From Actinomycetes bacterium (GTDB taxonomy: Bacteria > Actinomycetota > Acidimicrobiia > Acidimicrobiales > Palsa-688), in NCBI GenBank assembly GCA_021827285.1, contig JAKAWM010000127.1, forward strand, positions 1 to 7,638: a DNA stretch of 7,638 nucleotides, in the 5' to 3' direction. How positions within the stretch are numbered: position 1 is the stretch's first letter; each line of letters opens with the position of its first letter. The notes under the pieces were generated by a model that was not told where the DNA came from, did no database searches, and saw only the letters and a list, made by a program, of their open reading frames with translations. Shown here piece by piece: positions 5,244-7,638 of this stretch. Both the position numbers and the translations under genes were made by a program.

Positions 5244-6694
5244 CGAGCACTCTCCCCGACCTCGACATAGCCGAGCTGGCCAGCCGGGAGTACCAGTACG
5301 GCTTTGCCAGCGATATCGACACCGATCTGGCGCCCAAGGGGCTTTCTGAAGAGGTAATCCGGCTCATTTCACAGAAAAAGGAGGAGCCGAACTGGCTCCT
5401 ACAATGGCGGCTCTCGGCCTACCGGCACTGGCTGGCCATGTCCGAGCCAACCTGGCAGAACGTCCATTACGGCCCGGTCGATTACGCCGATATCATCTAT
5501 TACGCCGCCCCCAAATCCAAAAAGAAGGGCCCGTCGAGCCTGGACGAGGTCGATCCCGAGGTGCGGGCCATGTTCGACAAGCTCGGGATCTCTCTCGCCG
5601 AACAGGAGCGGTTGTCCGGGGTGGCGGTAGACGCCGTCGTCGACTCGGTTTCAGTGGTGACCACCTTCCAGCGCAAATTGGCCGAAGCGGGCGTGATCTT
5701 CTGCTCGTTCTCGGAGGCAGTGCGTACCCACCCTGACCTGGTGCGTCCCTACCTGGGATCAGTCGTCCCCTATCGGGACAACTTCTTCGCCACCTTGAAC
5801 TCGGCCGTCTTTTCGGATGGATCCTTTTGCTATGTGCCAAAAGGTGTGCGCTGCCCCATGGAGCTGTCCACCTACTTCCGCATAAATGCAGCCGGTACAG
5901 GCCAGTTCGAGCGCACGCTGATCGTGGCCGAGGAGGGGGCGACCGTCAGCTACCTCGAGGGCTGCACGGCACCCCGGCGCGATGACAACCAATTGCACGC
6001 GGCCGTGGTCGAACTGGTGGCCCTGGAGGGGGCCAGCATCAAGTACTCGACGGTGCAGAACTGGTACCCCGGCGACGCCCAGGGCCGGGGTGGTATCTAC
6101 AACTTCGTTACCAAACGCGGCCGCTGCGCCGGTGCCGGGTCCAAAATCTCTTGGACGCAGGTGGAGACGGGGTCGGCCATCACTTGGAAGTACCCGGGAG
6201 TTGTCCTCCAAGGCGAGGGCTCAGTCGGCGAGTTCTATTCGGTGGCACTGTCCGCCAACCACCAGCAGGCCGACACCGGGACGAAGATGGTCCACATCGG
6301 CAAGGGCACCAAGAGCACCATCGTGTCCAAAGCCATCTCTGCCGGCCACGGCCAGAACACCTACCGAGGCCTGGTAAAGATGCTGCGCTCGGCGGAGGGG
6401 GCCCGCAATCACACCCGTTGCGACTCGCTCCTTATCGGGCCCCAGTGCGGAGCGCACACGTTCCCCTACATCGAGGTCAAGCACCCCTCGGCCCAGGCCG
6501 AGCACGAGGCCACCACCTCCAAGGTGAGCGAGGACCAGCTGTTCTACTGCCGCCAGCGGGGCATCTCCGAGGAGGAAGCGACGTCGATGATCGTGAACGG
6601 CTTCTGCCGGGAAGTTTTCCGGGAGCTACCCATGGAGTTCGCCGTAGAAGCTCAGCGCCTCTTGTCGGTCAGCCTGGAAGGGACGGTCGGCTAA
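5240..6694 (+). CDS. sufB: Fe-S cluster assembly scaffold protein SufB
   Basis: This 484-residue protein is close to the usual SufB length. It is a cytosolic subunit of the SufBC2D complex on which nascent iron-sulfur clusters are built. Landmarks include the N-terminal block YQYGF, the core SFCYVPKGVRCPMELSTYFR, C242 in YLEGC (matching E. coli C254), C394 in RCDSLLIG (matching C405) and E423 in EHEATTSK (matching E434), which together are implicated in sulfur transfer and cluster binding. The C-terminal block LFYCRQRGISEEEA is present. The reading frame is continuous with no intein, unlike several mycobacterial SufB proteins. The start overlaps the preceding stop by four bases, and the stop overlaps the sufC start by one base, so the three genes are translationally coupled. 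Only a weak ribosome binding site precedes ATG 5240. Confidence 0.97.
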   Translation: MTSTLPDLDIAELASREYQYGFASDIDTDLAPKGLSEEVIRLISQKKEEPNWLLQWRLSAYRHWLAMSEPTWQNVHYGPVDYADIIYYAAPKSKKKGPSSLDEVDPEVRAMFDKLGISLAEQERLSGVAVDAVVDSVSVVTTFQRKLAEAGVIFCSFSEAVRTHPDLVRPYLGSVVPYRDNFFATLNSAVFSDGSFCYVPKGVRCPMELSTYFRINAAGTGQFERTLIVAEEGATVSYLEGCTAPRRDDNQLHAAVVELVALEGASIKYSTVQNWYPGDAQGRGGIYNFVTKRGRCAGAGSKISWTQVETGSAITWKYPGVVLQGEGSVGEFYSVALSANHQQADTGTKMVHIGKGTKSTIVSKAISAGHGQNTYRGLVKMLRSAEGARNHTRCDSLLIGPQCGAHTFPYIEVKHPSAQAEHEATTSKVSEDQLFYCRQRGISEEEATSMIVNGFCREVFRELPMEFAVEAQRLLSVSLEGTVG

Positions 6695-7476
6695 TGCTCG
6701 CCGTCCAAAACCTGCACGCGGGCATAAGCGGGAAGGAGATCCTGCGTGGCCTGTCTATGGACGTACAGGCGGGCCAGGTGCACGCGGTGATGGGGCCGAA
6801 CGGGTCAGGCAAGAGCACCCTGGCCCACGTACTGGCCGGCCGGGGCCCCTACGAGGTGACGGGAGGCCAGGCCCTCTTCGATGGCGCCGACCTATTGGGG
6901 ATGGCACCTGAAGAGCGGGCGGCGGCCGGCCTTTTCCTTGCCTTCCAGCACCCGGTAGAGATCCCGGGTGTGGCCAACATGTACTTCTTGCGTACCGCCC
7001 TCAACTCACTGCGCCACCAGCGCGGGCAAAGCGAGGTAAGCCCGGGCGAGTTCCTCCGCCAGCTGGAAGACAAAGTGAGCCAGGTCGGCTTGGACCGGAC
7101 GCTCCTCCAACGCTCGGTCAACGAGGGCTTCTCCGGTGGGGAAAAAAAGCGCAACGAGGTGCTTCAGATGGCTCTTTTCGAGCCGCGGCTGGCCATCTTG
7201 GACGAGACCGACTCAGGTCTCGACATCGACGCTCTGCGAGTGGTGGCGGACGGGGTCGAGGCGCTCAGGGGCCCGCAGCGGGCCTTCGTGATCATCACCC
7301 ATCATCAGCGCCTCTTGGAGTACGTAAGGCCCGACCGGGTGCACGTCCTGTCCGGGGGCCGCATAGTCCGCTCAGCTGGGCCGGAGCTGGCCTCGGAGCT
7401 GGAAGCGAACGGCTACGGCGAGGCCCGCACCGGGCGGAGCACCGACGAGTTGGCCAGGGCAGGAGCGTCCCGGTGA
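6694..7476 (+). CDS. sufC: Fe-S cluster assembly ATPase SufC
   Basis: This 260-residue ABC-type ATPase powers conformational change of the SufBC2D scaffold; it is cytosolic and not a transporter. Walker A is GPNGSGKST at 34-42 (K40), the Q-loop is Q85 in AFQHPVEIPG, the ABC signature is FSGGEKKRNE from residue 146, Walker B is LAILDETDSGLD at 167-178 with catalytic E171, and the H-loop is H203 in ITHH. The SGGEKKR and ETDSGLD forms are specific to SufC. ATG 6694 overlaps the sufB stop; the in-frame extension back to 6151 is a shadow of sufB. The C-terminal tail after residue 240 is low in conservation, as is usual. Confidence 0.97.
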   Translation: MLAVQNLHAGISGKEILRGLSMDVQAGQVHAVMGPNGSGKSTLAHVLAGRGPYEVTGGQALFDGADLLGMAPEERAAAGLFLAFQHPVEIPGVANMYFLRTALNSLRHQRGQSEVSPGEFLRQLEDKVSQVGLDRTLLQRSVNEGFSGGEKKRNEVLQMALFEPRLAILDETDSGLDIDALRVVADGVEALRGPQRAFVIITHHQRLLEYVRPDRVHVLSGGRIVRSAGPELASELEANGYGEARTGRSTDELARAGASR

Positions 7477-7638
7477 GCCCCATCACGGCCCTGGCCGCCC
7501 GGGGGCCCGACACCCCCCCTCTCTGGCGCCCGCCGCCGCGCCCAGGCGAGCCGGCTTGGCTCGCCACCCGTCGCCGCGAGGCTACCGGTTGGGTGGAGGA
7601 GCACGGTTTCCCCACCACCAAGCACGAGGACTGGCGCT
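7473..7638 (+). CDS. sufD: Fe-S cluster assembly protein SufD (3' partial)
   Basis: GTG 7473 overlaps the sufC stop (GTGA) and is served by AGGAG at 7461-7465, seven bases upstream. The 55 residues visible are proline-rich at first, then contain RRREATGWVEEHGFPTTKHE followed by DWR. This matches the N-terminal SufD/SufB-family pattern in which R..A...(8)..G.P..K.E.WR precedes the beta-helix. SufD pairs with SufB in the SufBC2D scaffold and is needed for iron acquisition. The gene runs off the right edge, so its length and C-terminal residues cannot be judged. The product name rests on the short motif plus its place after sufB and sufC. Confidence 0.85.
   Translation, partial: MSPITALAARGPDTPPLWRPPPRPGEPAWLATRRREATGWVEEHGFPTTKHEDWR

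Noticed and set aside
6151..6693. N-terminal extension of SufC by 181 residues
   Set aside because: It is an out-of-frame reading of sufB. SufC begins with MLAVQNLHAG at 6694 and then has its normal length.
5240..6694. Possible SufB intein
   Set aside because: Inteins are known in some actinobacterial SufB proteins, but this frame is 484 residues and aligns continuously through the usual insertion areas.

Overview
The window is GC-rich bacterial DNA with every convincing gene on the + strand. Short gaps, ATGA/GTGA stop-start overlaps, GTG and TTG starts, and the style of the transaldolase and SUF proteins suggest a high-GC Gram-positive, probably a deep-branching actinobacterium. This is inference from protein style only; no marker in the window fixes the taxon.

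Layout. (1) Bases 1-79 are the C-terminal tail of an unidentified membrane protein, followed by a weak terminator-like hairpin and about 175 bp of non-coding DNA. (2) A four-gene unit runs from 277 to 3173: a small degenerate hemerythrin-like protein, an AhpD/carboxymuconolactone decarboxylase-family protein with a CxxC-x3-H motif, a full-length transaldolase (tal), and a cytosolic six-bladed NHL-repeat propeller. It ends in a stem-loop with a T-tract. (3) A single gene at 3229-4065 encodes a YwiC-like multi-pass membrane protein. (4) From 4263 to the window end runs a tightly coupled SUF iron-sulfur assembly operon: a hemerythrin-DUF2249 fusion, sufB, sufC and the start of sufD.

The main finding is that each of the three transcription units is preceded, 23-35 bp before its first start codon, by a copy of one inverted repeat, TCTRG-N6-CTAGA (226-241, 3190-3205, 4220-4235). 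Two copies are perfect palindromes in their arms and the third has one mismatch. At the two hemerythrin promoters the similarity extends to 21 of 29 aligned columns. The repeat sits where a -35/-10 spacer would be, directly against a -10-like hexamer. I read it as the operator of a dimeric regulator, not encoded here, that controls all three units as one regulon.

The shared theme is iron and redox. The contents are a diiron hemerythrin joined to DUF2249 at the head of the SUF operon, a second hemerythrin-like protein in which two metal-ligand histidines are glutamine, a thiol-redox AhpD-like protein, a pentose-phosphate enzyme, and a membrane protein of the YwiC family, whose namesake lies by nitrate-respiration genes in Bacillus. 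A working model is a response to oxygen, peroxide or nitric oxide that raises Fe-S assembly together with iron/oxygen-binding proteins. No RNA genes, mobile elements or CRISPR arrays were seen.
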